Positions 7,291 through 13,784 of a DNA stretch of 32,584 nt are shown one piece after another. The stretch's first letter is position 1. The number at the start of each line of letters is the position of its first letter. The stretch is from NCBI GenBank assembly GCA_947627195.1, contig CANQVC010000018.1, positions 1 through 32,584 on the forward strand, given 5' to 3'. The translations under genes were made by a program, and so were the position numbers. The notes below the pieces were generated by a model, which searched no databases, was not told the DNA's origin, and saw only the letters and a program-made list of their open reading frames with translations. This DNA comes from an uncultured Bacilli bacterium. GTDB taxonomy: Bacteria; Bacillota_I; Bacilli_A; ML615J-28; CAG-698.

Positions 7291-8490
7291 ATGGCATGTA
7301 ATCATAATTGTCAAGATTGTAATGAAAAATGTGATGAAAGAGATTTAAGAGAAAAACCTCATCATATGAGTAGTGTTAAAAAAATTATTGGCATTGTAAG
7401 TGGTAAAGGTGGCGTAGGTAAAAGTTTAGTAACTGGCTTATTAGCTTCTAAATTACATCAAAAAGGTTATCAAACAGGAATTTTAGATGCAGACATTACA
7501 GGTCCATCAATTCCTAAAATGTTTGGCATTCACGAAAAAGCTCAAGGAACAGATGAAGGTCTTTTACCAAATTCATCAAAAACTGGTATTAAAATTATGT
7601 CTAGTAATTTATTATTGAAAGATGAAACAGATCCAGTTGTATGGCGTGGTCCAGTAATTGCTGGTTTAGTCAAACAATTTTGGACTGATGTTATTTGGCA
7701 AGATATAGATTTTTTATTTGTTGATATGCCTCCAGGAACAGGTGATGTTCCACTAACAGTTTTTCAAAGTATTGGTGTTGATGGTATTATTATTGTTACT
7801 AGTCCACAAGAATTAGTAGGAATGATCGTGGAAAAAGCGGTAAAGATGGCTTCAATGATGCATATTGAAGTATTAGGAATTGTTGAAAATATGAGTTATG
7901 TTGAATGTCCTGATTGTCATAAAAAGATTAATGTTTTTGGTGACAGTAAAGTTGAAGAAATTGCGAAAAAATATAATTTAAAAGTTCTTGCTAAACTGCC
8001 AATTGATTCCACATTAGCTACTTTATGTGATGATGGTAATATTGAAACAACTACTGTTAATTATCTTGATGAAGCCTGTGAATATTTAGAAAGCTTACCT
8101 GTTCATGTTTTAAATGTGGCTATTCCTGTTAAAGATAGTATTGTGTTAGAACAATTTACTGATGCTGATTTATTCTATGTTTATCAAATTGTTAAAGGAA
8201 TGGTTATTAGTGGTGTTAAAGTTATTATTAAAAATAAAGATCCTAAAGAAATTGTTAACACCTTACGTAATCATCAAGTACATGTCATTTTATGTAATAA
8301 AATTGAAGCTACTATCTCAACATTATGTGAAGAAAATGGTATGCAAGTAATTGATAATAAAGTTGGTAGTGCTTTAGATGTATTATATAAATATTTAGGT
8401 AATTTTATCGAAGATAAAGAATGTCATTGTGAAGATTGTGAAGATTGTGATGAATGTCATGATGCTAATTGTCATCATTATCATAATTAA
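7291..8490 (+). CDS. mrp: Mrp/ApbC-type iron-sulfur carrier ATPase with NifX-like domain
   Basis: Mrp/NBP35-type P-loop ATPases bind and pass on iron-sulfur clusters to apoproteins in the cytosol. Residues about 32-260 form the core, with a deviant Walker A GKGGVGKS, the DADITGPSIPKMFG switch, VDMPPGTGDVPLT and the cluster-binding CPDCHKK pair. Residues about 275-380 (VAIPVKDSIVLEQFTDADLF...) look like the NifX/NifB dinitrogenase iron-molybdenum cofactor-binding fold, though with little conservation. Both ends are rich in Cys and His: CNHNCQDCNEKC at the start, and a tail with seven Cys and five His in its last 25 residues. Such fusions are known from anaerobic Firmicutes. The doubled Cys/His ends fit additional metal handling. 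AAGGAG at 7277-7282 sets the start; it follows the acetyltransferase closely. Confidence 0.92.
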   Translation: MACNHNCQDCNEKCDERDLREKPHHMSSVKKIIGIVSGKGGVGKSLVTGLLASKLHQKGYQTGILDADITGPSIPKMFGIHEKAQGTDEGLLPNSSKTGIKIMSSNLLLKDETDPVVWRGPVIAGLVKQFWTDVIWQDIDFLFVDMPPGTGDVPLTVFQSIGVDGIIIVTSPQELVGMIVEKAVKMASMMHIEVLGIVENMSYVECPDCHKKINVFGDSKVEEIAKKYNLKVLAKLPIDSTLATLCDDGNIETTTVNYLDEACEYLESLPVHVLNVAIPVKDSIVLEQFTDADLFYVYQIVKGMVISGVKVIIKNKDPKEIVNTLRNHQVHVILCNKIEATISTLCEENGMQVIDNKVGSALDVLYKYLGNFIEDKECHCEDCEDCDECHDANCHHYHN

Positions 8491-8529
8491 ATTAATCATC
8501 AAATAAAATTATAAAAATGTAAATTTTCG

Positions 8530-8558
8530 TTGCAAATATAGTAATTTAGTGATACAAT
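8530..8558 (+). promoter_or_regulatory. Sigma-A promoter of a short terminated leader or sRNA
   Basis: TTGCAA (8530-8535) and TACAAT (8553-8558) are 17 bases apart. The nearest coding start is about 200 bases away, with a terminator between. Confidence 0.75.
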
Positions 8559-8564
8559 ATTATT

Positions 8565-8667
8565 GTAGAATCATTAAAATCCTTTCTAGATGATTTAAAT
8601 TGTTTTAACAAAAAGTTAAAGCCAAGAAAAGTGTGATTAGTTGACAATGTCTATTCACACTTTTTTT
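8565..8667 (+). ncRNA. Candidate ~100-nt structured RNA: leader attenuator or sRNA
   Basis: Downstream of a good promoter the predicted RNA folds into three elements. AATCAT pairs with ATGATT (about 8569-8595). TTTAAC-aaaaa-GTTAAA forms at about 8603-8620. The third is a 10-bp terminator stem, AAAAGTGTGA (8627-8636) with TCACACTTTT (8655-8664), with a T-run reaching 8667. No conserved riboswitch family was recognised. Either the RNA is a free small RNA, or it controls readthrough into the ACT/UPF0210 genes, for which no clear second promoter is visible. The hairpin also blocks any readthrough from mrp. Confidence 0.5.
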
Positions 8668-8755
8668 GTTGGCAAAATTTATTTTATATTTGAAATCGTA
8701 TTCGTATTGCTTGTTAATATTGAATATGATAAACTATAAAAAAATAGGAGGAGTT

Positions 8756-9028
8756 ATGCGTAGAACAATCATAACAGTATTAGGAAAAGATAAAGTAGGA
8801 ATTATTGCGAAAGTCTGTACTTTTTTAGCGACCAATAATATTAATATTTTAGATATATCACAAACCATTATTCAAGGATTTTTTAATATGATGATGATTG
8901 TTGATATAAATGAATCTTCCAAAGAATTTCAAGATATAAGCAATGAATTAGAACAAATTGGTATTGAACTTGGATGTAAAATTCAAATGCAAAGAGAAGA
9001 AATATTTGATAAAATGCATCGTATATAA
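8756..9028 (+). CDS. ACT-domain protein of the UPF0237 family
   Basis: This is a single-ACT-domain protein of 90 residues. ACT domains bind amino acids or other small ligands and regulate partner proteins; the partner here is most probably the UPF0210 protein encoded 11 bases downstream, since the pair is conserved together in many bacteria. The open frame begins at 8666, but the AGGAGGAG Shine-Dalgarno at 8746-8753 and the family start MRRTIITVLGKDKVGIIAKV fix the ATG at 8756. The ligand-loop G(K/R)D.VGI and the following FLATNNINILDISQTI helix-strand are typical. Function beyond ligand sensing is unknown. Confidence 0.93.
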   Translation: MRRTIITVLGKDKVGIIAKVCTFLATNNINILDISQTIIQGFFNMMMIVDINESSKEFQDISNELEQIGIELGCKIQMQREEIFDKMHRI

Positions 9029-9039
9029 AGAGGCTATAA

Positions 9040-10404
9040 ATGATTAATATTAAAGAAGTAATTGAAACAAATACAATGATTCAAGAAATGAATCTAGATG
9101 TTAGAACTATTACATTAGGTATTAACCTTTTAGATTGTATGAGTGATGATATTACCAAATTATGTGATAATATTTATCATAAAATTGTAATGACTGCTAA
9201 AGACTTAGTTAAAGTTGGTAATGAAATAGAAAGAGAATATGGAATACCAATTGTTAATAAACGTATTTCTGTTACCCCAATTGGTCTAATTGGTGCAAGT
9301 AGTTGTAAAACAATTGATGATTTTGTTTGTATTGCTAAAACATTAGATTTAGCTGCAAATAAAGTTGGTGTAAATTTTATTGGTGGTTTTTCGGCGATTG
9401 TTTCTAAAGGAATGACTAAATGTGAAGAATTATTAATTAGATCACTACCAATTGCTTTAAAAGAAACAAAATGTGTTTGTGCATCAGTTAATGTTGGATC
9501 AACAAAAACAGGTATTGATATGGATGCCATAAAATTATTAGGAGAAATCATTCATCAAACAGCTGAAGAAACAAAAGATTTTGATTCTATTGGTTGTGCA
9601 AAATTAGTTGTATTTTGTAATGCTCCTGATGATAATCCTTTTATGGCAGGTGCCTTCCATGGTATTAGTGAACCAGATAGTGTCATTAATGTAGGGGTAA
9701 GTGGACCTGGTGTTGTGAAAAGAGCATTAGAAGAAGTAAAAGATGCTGATTTTGAAGTATTATGTGAAACAATTAAAAAGACAGCATTTAAAATAACTAG
9801 AGTTGGTCAATTAGTTGCTAAAGAAGCTTCCAAAAGATTAAACATTCCTTTTGGAATAATTGATTTATCTTTAGCCCCAACGCCAACTGTTGGCGATAGC
9901 ATAGCAGAAATATTTGAAACAATGGGCTTAGAAAAAGCAGGAGCACCAGGCACAACAGCCGCATTAGCGTTATTAAATGATCAAGTAAAAAAAGGTGGGG
10001 TAATGGCATCTTCATATGTTGGTGGTTTAAGTGGTGCCTTTATTCCTGTTAGTGAAGATCAAGGAATGATTGATGCTGTTAATCTTCAAGCATTAACATT
10101 AGAAAAATTAGAAGCAATGACATGTGTTTGTTCTGTTGGTTTAGATATGATAGCTATCCCTGGTGATACAAAACCAAGTACAATATCAGGAATAATTGCT
10201 GATGAAATGGCTATTGGCATGATAAATCAAAAAACAACAGCTGTTAGATTAATTCCTGTAATTGGTAAAAAAGTTGGTGATGTTGCCGAGTTTGGTGGTC
10301 TATTAGGGCACGCACCAATTATGTCTGTTAATAAATTTTCATGTGAGTCGTTTATTAAAAGAGGAGGAAGAATTCCTGCTCCTATTCATAGTTTTAAAAA
10401 TTAA
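9040..10404 (+). CDS. UPF0210 / DUF711 (PFL-like) family protein
   Basis: The 454-residue protein matches the UPF0210 family, which adopts a pyruvate formate-lyase-like barrel fold without a proven reaction. Recognisable blocks are [15 protein letters not shown] near the start, [32 protein letters not shown]-like [29 protein letters not shown] and [15 protein letters not shown]. The C-terminal half has [26 protein letters not shown] and a Gly-rich [14 protein letters not shown]. It follows the ACT-domain gene by 11 bases and is surely in the same transcript, which fits a regulator-enzyme pair. The length is the normal 450 or so. Confidence 0.93.
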   Translation: MINIKEVIETNTMIQEMNLDVRTITLGINLLDCMSDDITKLCDNIYHKIVMTAKDLVKVGNEIEREYGIPIVNKRISVTPIGLIGASSCKTIDDFVCIAKTLDLAANKVGVNFIGGFSAIVSKGMTKCEELLIRSLPIALKETKCVCASVNVGSTKTGIDMDAIKLLGEIIHQTAEETKDFDSIGCAKLVVFCNAPDDNPFMAGAFHGISEPDSVINVGVSGPGVVKRALEEVKDADFEVLCETIKKTAFKITRVGQLVAKEASKRLNIPFGIIDLSLAPTPTVGDSIAEIFETMGLEKAGAPGTTAALALLNDQVKKGGVMASSYVGGLSGAFIPVSEDQGMIDAVNLQALTLEKLEAMTCVCSVGLDMIAIPGDTKPSTISGIIADEMAIGMINQKTTAVRLIPVIGKKVGDVAEFGGLLGHAPIMSVNKFSCESFIKRGGRIPAPIHSFKN

Positions 10405-10412
10405 TTAAAAAA

Positions 10413-10438
10413 AAGAACCTAGCATTAAGCTAAGTCCT
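10413..10438 (-). terminator. Minus-strand terminator of cassette copy 1
   Basis: Read on the minus strand, AAGGACTTAGC pairs over its full length with GCTAGGTTCTT (two G-U pairs) and is followed by eight Ts. On the plus strand the same two positions would be A-C mismatches and there is no T-run, so the hairpin is built for a minus-strand RNA. Confidence 0.7.
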
Positions 10439-10523
10439 TATAGTGTACCTATCTTTACCTTTTTATTCTATAATTTTGAAGCACTTCATTATTATAGCTA
10501 TAAGGAGGCAAATGGCTAAATAA
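10413..10523 (-). ncRNA. Candidate antisense RNA cassette, copy 1 (type I toxin-antitoxin-like)
   Basis: The cassette runs from a minus-strand terminator to a TATAAT on the minus strand (plus 10490-10495), which could start a short RNA of about 75 bases. On the plus strand the other end carries a perfect AAGGAGG (10502-10508) three bases before ATG, but that frame closes after three codons. A longer frame from TTG 10476 gives 15 hydrophobic and basic residues (MKHFIIIAIRRQMAK). The layout resembles a type I toxin-antitoxin locus whose toxin is tiny or lost. Diverged copy at 10717-10841. Confidence 0.35.
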
Positions 10524-10570
10524 AAATAACTCATTCAAATTATTCTTATCATTAACCAATAAAGTCTTAA

Positions 10571-10643
10571 TTTTTATACGTATAGTATAATTTTTATACG
10601 TTGTATAATTTTTATACGTTGTATAATTTTATACGTTGTATAA
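10571..10643. repeat. Four tandem palindromic repeats (17-20 bp)
   Basis: Units lie at 10571-10590, 10591-10608, 10609-10626 and 10627-10643. The consensus is TTTTTATACGTTGTATAA, with an inner near-palindrome TATAC-GTT-GTATA. The first unit is two bases longer and the last one shorter. Phased palindromes of this sort are usually protein-binding sites (operator or iteron). They lie between the two cassettes, just ahead of an extended -10 (TGGTACAAT, 10660-10668). Confidence 0.7.
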
Positions 10644-10716
10644 ATTTATTTACTTTATTATTGGTACAATAATATTATATGCATGACTAATTATTTTATA
10701 CAAAAAATTTTAAAAA

Positions 10717-10749
10717 AATAAGAACCTAGTAATTCGCTAGGTTCTTATT
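10717..10749 (-). terminator. Minus-strand terminator of cassette copy 2
   Basis: AATAAGAACCTAG (10717-10729) is the exact inverse of CTAGGTTCTTATT (10737-10749) with a 7-base loop. On the minus strand the stem runs into a T-run (plus 10712-10718), so termination is for leftward transcription. Confidence 0.75.
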
Positions 10750-10841
10750 AAATACCTTTTTACCATAATGTAAGAATTTCCATAACTTTGAAGTACTTCA
10801 TTGTTATAGTTAGAAAGGGAGGTAAAATGGCACTAATATAA
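10717..10841 (-). ncRNA. Candidate antisense RNA cassette, copy 2
   Basis: This is a diverged copy of 10413-10523 with the same order: terminator hairpin, TACCTT segment, a GAAGTACTTC palindrome (10790-10799), ATTGTTATAG, a GGGAGG ribosome-site-like motif (10818-10823) and ATG (10827) followed after four codons by a stop. The frame from TTG 10788 gives MKYFIVIVRKGGKMALI, similar in kind to copy 1. A minus-strand TATAAC at plus 10803-10808 aligns with the TATAAT of copy 1. No larger protein frame exists in either direction. Confidence 0.35.
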
Positions 10842-10947
10842 TTTCTAATATAAATTTTTTATTTATATTGTTGATTATATCAGTCAATAATATTATATGT
10901 ATTTAAAATTTTTTTATGCATAAAATTTATCATATCAAAAAGTCTTA

Positions 10948-10976
10948 TTCACAATTTTTTTATTTTATGGTATACT
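10948..10976 (+). promoter_or_regulatory. Promoter of miaB
   Basis: TTCACA (10948-10953) and TATACT (10971-10976) are 17 bases apart and a TGG extension precedes the -10 box. Confidence 0.75.
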
Positions 10977-11004
10977 ATTATATGTAAAGGATGGAAAATA
11001 TCTC

Positions 11005-12441
11005 ATGAATAAAGATTATAGTAAATATTTTGAACCTTCTTTAAAAGATGCAAGAAAAAGAATTGAAAAAGAAACTGAAAATATTTCCTTCACTTTAGAA
11101 GAAAAATATATTGGTATTGGTATAGGATTAACATATCTTATCAAAACATATGGTTGTCAAGGGAATTTAGCTGATAGTGAAAAAATAGCAGGTATATTAG
11201 ATTTATTAGGATTTCAAGAAATAGATGATGAAAGTAAAGCTGATGTTTTAATATTTAATACTTGTTGCATAAGAGCTAATGCGGAAAATAGAATATATGG
11301 TGAATTAGGTCGATTAAAAGGTTTAAAAAAAGAGCGACCTGAAATGTTAATTTGTTTATGTGGCTGTATGCCCCAAGAAGAAGTTACCATTGAACTTTTA
11401 AAAAACAAATATAAACAAGTAGATATTATATTTGGTACCCATAATATTCATATGCTTCCTTCTTATATATATGAAGCTTATCAAACAAGAAAAAGAATAT
11501 TAGAAGTATATAGCATGGAAGGAAATATTGTTGAAGGGGTACCAATTAAAAGAGCTCATGAAAAAAAAGCTTGGGTTGATATAATGTATGGTTGTGATGA
11601 ATTTTGTACATATTGTATTGTCCCATATACTCGAGGAAAAGAAAGAAGTAGACTTCCTAAAGATATTATAAATGAAACTATCCAATTAGTAAAAGATGGT
11701 TATATAGAAATAACTCTTTTAGGACAAAATGTTAATGCTTATCAAGTTAAAGTAGAAAATGGTAATTATACATTTGCTAATTTATTAGAAGACCTTGCTA
11801 AAACTGGTATTCAAAGAATTCGTTATACAACAAGCCATCCTAAAGATTTAGATAAAGCTACTATGGATGTCATGGCAAAATATCCTAATATTATGCCACA
11901 TTTACATCTTCCAGTTCAATCAGGTAGTAACCAAATATTAAAGAAAATGAATCGCAAATATACCAAAGAACAATATTTAGAAAAAGTAAATTATTTAAAA
12001 TCATTAATTCCTGATTTAGCATTAACTACTGATATAATTGTTGGTTTTCCTGGGGAAACTGATGATGATTTTAAAGAAACTTTAGATTTAGTCGAAAAAG
12101 CCCAATTTGAAGGAGCATATACTTTCATTTATTCTCCACGTGAAGGAACACCTGCTGCTAAATTTACTAATCAAGTAGATCCTATAATTAGTAAAGAAAG
12201 ATTATTATTATTAAATAAATATATTAATGATGGTTTTGCTAGAGGAAATAAACGTTTTGAAGGAGAAACTGTTGAAGTACTTGTTGAAGGATTTAGTGCC
12301 AAAAATCCCCAATTGCTTACAGGATATACAAAACATAATAAATTAGTTAATTTTGTAGGAAGTAAAGAATTAATTGGTAATTTAGTAAATGTTAAAATAG
12401 AAAAAGCATATACATGGCATTTAAAAGGAAAAATAATATAA
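11005..12441 (+). CDS. miaB: tRNA-2-methylthio-N6-dimethylallyladenosine synthase
   Basis: MiaB is a radical-SAM enzyme that inserts a methylthio group at position 2 of i6A37 in tRNAs reading UNN codons. The UPF0004 domain has its cluster cysteines at about residues 51 (YGCQGN), 87 (NTCCIR) and 121 (CGCMPQ). The radical-SAM site is C197-x3-C201-x2-C204 (GCDEFCTYCIVPYTRGKERSR), and the basic, beta-rich last 70 residues form a TRAM RNA-binding domain. The first cluster reads CQGN where CQMN is usual, a conservative place. The 478 residues include an N-terminal extension of about 40, as in Bacillus MiaB. The ribosome site AAAGGA lies rather far (13 bases) from the ATG. In Bacillus the gene likewise precedes cotE, separated by ymcA, which is absent here. 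Confidence 0.96.
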   Translation: MNKDYSKYFEPSLKDARKRIEKETENISFTLEEKYIGIGIGLTYLIKTYGCQGNLADSEKIAGILDLLGFQEIDDESKADVLIFNTCCIRANAENRIYGELGRLKGLKKERPEMLICLCGCMPQEEVTIELLKNKYKQVDIIFGTHNIHMLPSYIYEAYQTRKRILEVYSMEGNIVEGVPIKRAHEKKAWVDIMYGCDEFCTYCIVPYTRGKERSRLPKDIINETIQLVKDGYIEITLLGQNVNAYQVKVENGNYTFANLLEDLAKTGIQRIRYTTSHPKDLDKATMDVMAKYPNIMPHLHLPVQSGSNQILKKMNRKYTKEQYLEKVNYLKSLIPDLALTTDIIVGFPGETDDDFKETLDLVEKAQFEGAYTFIYSPREGTPAAKFTNQVDPIISKERLLLLNKYINDGFARGNKRFEGETVEVLVEGFSAKNPQLLTGYTKHNKLVNFVGSKELIGNLVNVKIEKAYTWHLKGKII

Positions 12442-12446
12442 AACAT

Positions 12447-12478
12447 AAAAGGTAACTATCATTTTAGTTACTTTTTTT
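12447..12478 (+). terminator. Intrinsic terminator of miaB
   Basis: GTAACTA (12452-12458) pairs with TAGTTAC (12465-12471), extended by A-T pairs, and is followed by seven Ts. Confidence 0.85.
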
Positions 12479-12596
12479 GTTCTATTTTATTATTTTTATC
12501 ATATATTAATATTGGCATTATATTCCCCTTGTATTGCATAAGCCTAGTAGCAAGTGAACTAGTTTTTGAATATATTGTTACTGAGGAGGGATTAAA

Positions 12597-13115
12597 ATGA
12601 ATGAGATTCGTGAAATTGTCACTAAAGCAGTCGTGGCAAAAGGCAGAAAAACAATTAGATTAAAAGATATTGTTTCTCCTGGAAATGAGACTTTTAGTAT
12701 TTTAGGATGTTGGGTTATTAATCATGAATTCAATGCAGATTTAGATGATAACATAGTATGTATAGATGGATCATTAGAAGTAAATATATGGTATGCATGT
12801 GATGATAATAGTCGTACAGAAATAGCAAGAAAAGTAATTGAATATAATGATAGTATAAAAACAAGACAAATTGTGAAAGATGTTACTGGTTCAAAAGATG
12901 TCATTGCAAGAGTAACTCAACAACCAAGTTGTACTAATGCTAGTATTGTTGATGATGGTATAGAAGTAGAAATAGTTTTAGAAATAGTTGCTGAAGTAAT
13001 TGGCGAAACTAAAATACTTGTTACAACATTAACGAATATCGATACAATTAGTGATGATGATTTTGAAAATGAAATTAATGAAAATTTCATTAATGAGAAT
13101 AATGTTTTAAATTAA
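12597..13115 (+). CDS. cotE: Outer spore coat morphogenetic protein CotE
   Basis: CotE directs assembly of the outer spore coat in the mother cell. The 172 residues carry the family features: the start NEIREIVTKAVVAKGRKTIR, GNETFSILGCWVINHEF, a conserved VNIWYACDDNSRT block, the VEIVLEIVAEVIGETKI strand pair and the usual acidic end (DDDFENEINENF). Length is close to the 181 of Bacillus. GAGGAGGG at 12583-12590 lies six bases before the ATG. The upstream 120 bases contain a CATATATTA (sigma-K -10-like) and a TATATT/CATAAG pair (sigma-E-like), but the -35 elements or spacings do not fit well, so no promoter is called. Finding cotE together with spoVS makes a spore-forming host very likely. Confidence 0.95.
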   Translation: MNEIREIVTKAVVAKGRKTIRLKDIVSPGNETFSILGCWVINHEFNADLDDNIVCIDGSLEVNIWYACDDNSRTEIARKVIEYNDSIKTRQIVKDVTGSKDVIARVTQQPSCTNASIVDDGIEVEIVLEIVAEVIGETKILVTTLTNIDTISDDDFENEINENFINENNVLN

Positions 13116-13157
13116 TAAATATATTATAATATAAAACTATAAGAAGGGAATAATAAA

Positions 13158-13655
13158 ATGAAATATCATATCGTTAGTGATCAAGAAACTTTACAAAAAA
13201 TAGCTTTTTTATATGATTTAACGGAAGAAGAAATAAAAAAGGAAAATAAACATATTCGTTTATGGAATAGATTAGTTCCAGGAACAAAATTAAAAATTCC
13301 TGTCATAAGTGAAGCAATGAATCAAGATTTAAATGATATCGAACCATTTATAGAAGATTATTATCCTAAATTAAAAATAGATTTTGAAGATACTATAATA
13401 AAAGATCAAGAAGAAATACCAATTGAAGATATAAAAATAACGGAAATAAAAGAAGAGAAAGAAGAAGTTTCTAAAAAAGAAGAAGAACCATTAAAAAATG
13501 AAGAAATTCCTGAATTAGTTAAAATGAAAGAATATGAAAAAAAATATAATAAAGTAAAACAAAATCTTCGTCCTATTTATTATTCAAGACAAGTTATGCC
13601 TTATCCATATAATTATCGTCCAATTATATATGTATATCCGAATATGTTTCGTTAA
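13158..13655 (+). CDS. LysM-domain spore coat-associated protein
   Basis: Residues 1-50 form a LysM domain (YHIVSDQETLQKIAFLYDL, WNRLVPGTKLKIP), a fold that binds peptidoglycan and targets proteins such as SafA to the cortex-coat boundary. The middle (about 55-135) is very acidic and Lys/Glu-rich, probably disordered. The end is Tyr/Pro/Arg-rich (PIYYSRQVMPYPYNYRPIIY), typical of coat proteins that can be cross-linked. It stands 42 bases behind cotE without a terminator and so is probably co-expressed in the mother cell. An AAGGG ribosome site precedes the ATG. There is no signal peptide, which fits mother-cell cytoplasmic synthesis. The exact orthologue was not identified; SafA- or SpoVID-like function is inferred. 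Confidence 0.85.
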   Translation: MKYHIVSDQETLQKIAFLYDLTEEEIKKENKHIRLWNRLVPGTKLKIPVISEAMNQDLNDIEPFIEDYYPKLKIDFEDTIIKDQEEIPIEDIKITEIKEEKEEVSKKEEEPLKNEEIPELVKMKEYEKKYNKVKQNLRPIYYSRQVMPYPYNYRPIIYVYPNMFR

Positions 13656-13678
13656 TTAATATTAAAACGAACTTAATT

Positions 13679-13702
13679 AAAACAGCGAATACGCTGTTTT
13701 TT
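13679..13702 (+). terminator. Intrinsic terminator of the cotE operon
   Basis: AAAACAGCG (13679-13687) pairs perfectly with CGCTGTTTT (13692-13700) over a 4-base loop, with further Ts behind. Confidence 0.9.
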
Positions 13703-13714
13703 AATTATTAATTG

Positions 13715-13743
13715 TTGTATTTTATTGAAAAAAATGATAAAAT
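13715..13743 (+). promoter_or_regulatory. Promoter of the SGNH lipoprotein gene
   Basis: TTGTAT (13715-13720) and TAAAAT (13738-13743) are 17 bases apart with a TGA extension. An overlapping alternative is TTGAAA (13725-13730) with TATAAT (13749-13754), spacing 18. Confidence 0.6.
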
Positions 13744-13784
13744 AATATTATAATAAAACTTTAAAATTGTGAGGTATTTATTAA

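Larger units (their letters stand above)
10405..11004. other. 600-bp intergenic region with repeated RNA-like cassettes
   Basis: There is no ordinary protein gene. It contains two diverged copies of a cassette (10413-10523 and 10717-10841), four palindromic tandem repeats (10571-10643), a shared CAATAATATTATATG segment after each cassette (near 10667 and 10885) and the miaB promoter. The parts are listed separately. Confidence 0.7.

Noticed and set aside
8162-8350. Second plus-strand frame inside mrp
   Set aside because: It is a shadow of the Mrp C-terminus with low-complexity Leu/Lys composition and no ribosome site.
9177-9551. Minus-strand frame of 124 codons inside the UPF0210 gene
   Set aside because: No ribosome site, and the overlapping plus-strand gene belongs to a conserved family; the same holds for the other opposite-strand frames inside rny, ymdB, miaB, cotE and polA.
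10476-10841. Minus-strand peptides MKCFKIIE and MKYFKVMEILTLW in the RNA cassettes
   Set aside because: Very short, no ribosome site, and the length is not kept between the two copies.
12479-12596. Sigma-E or sigma-K promoter for cotE
   Set aside because: CATATATTA and CATAAGCCT resemble -10 elements, but no AC -35 stands 16 bases upstream, and the sigma-E-like pair has only 12 bases of spacing.
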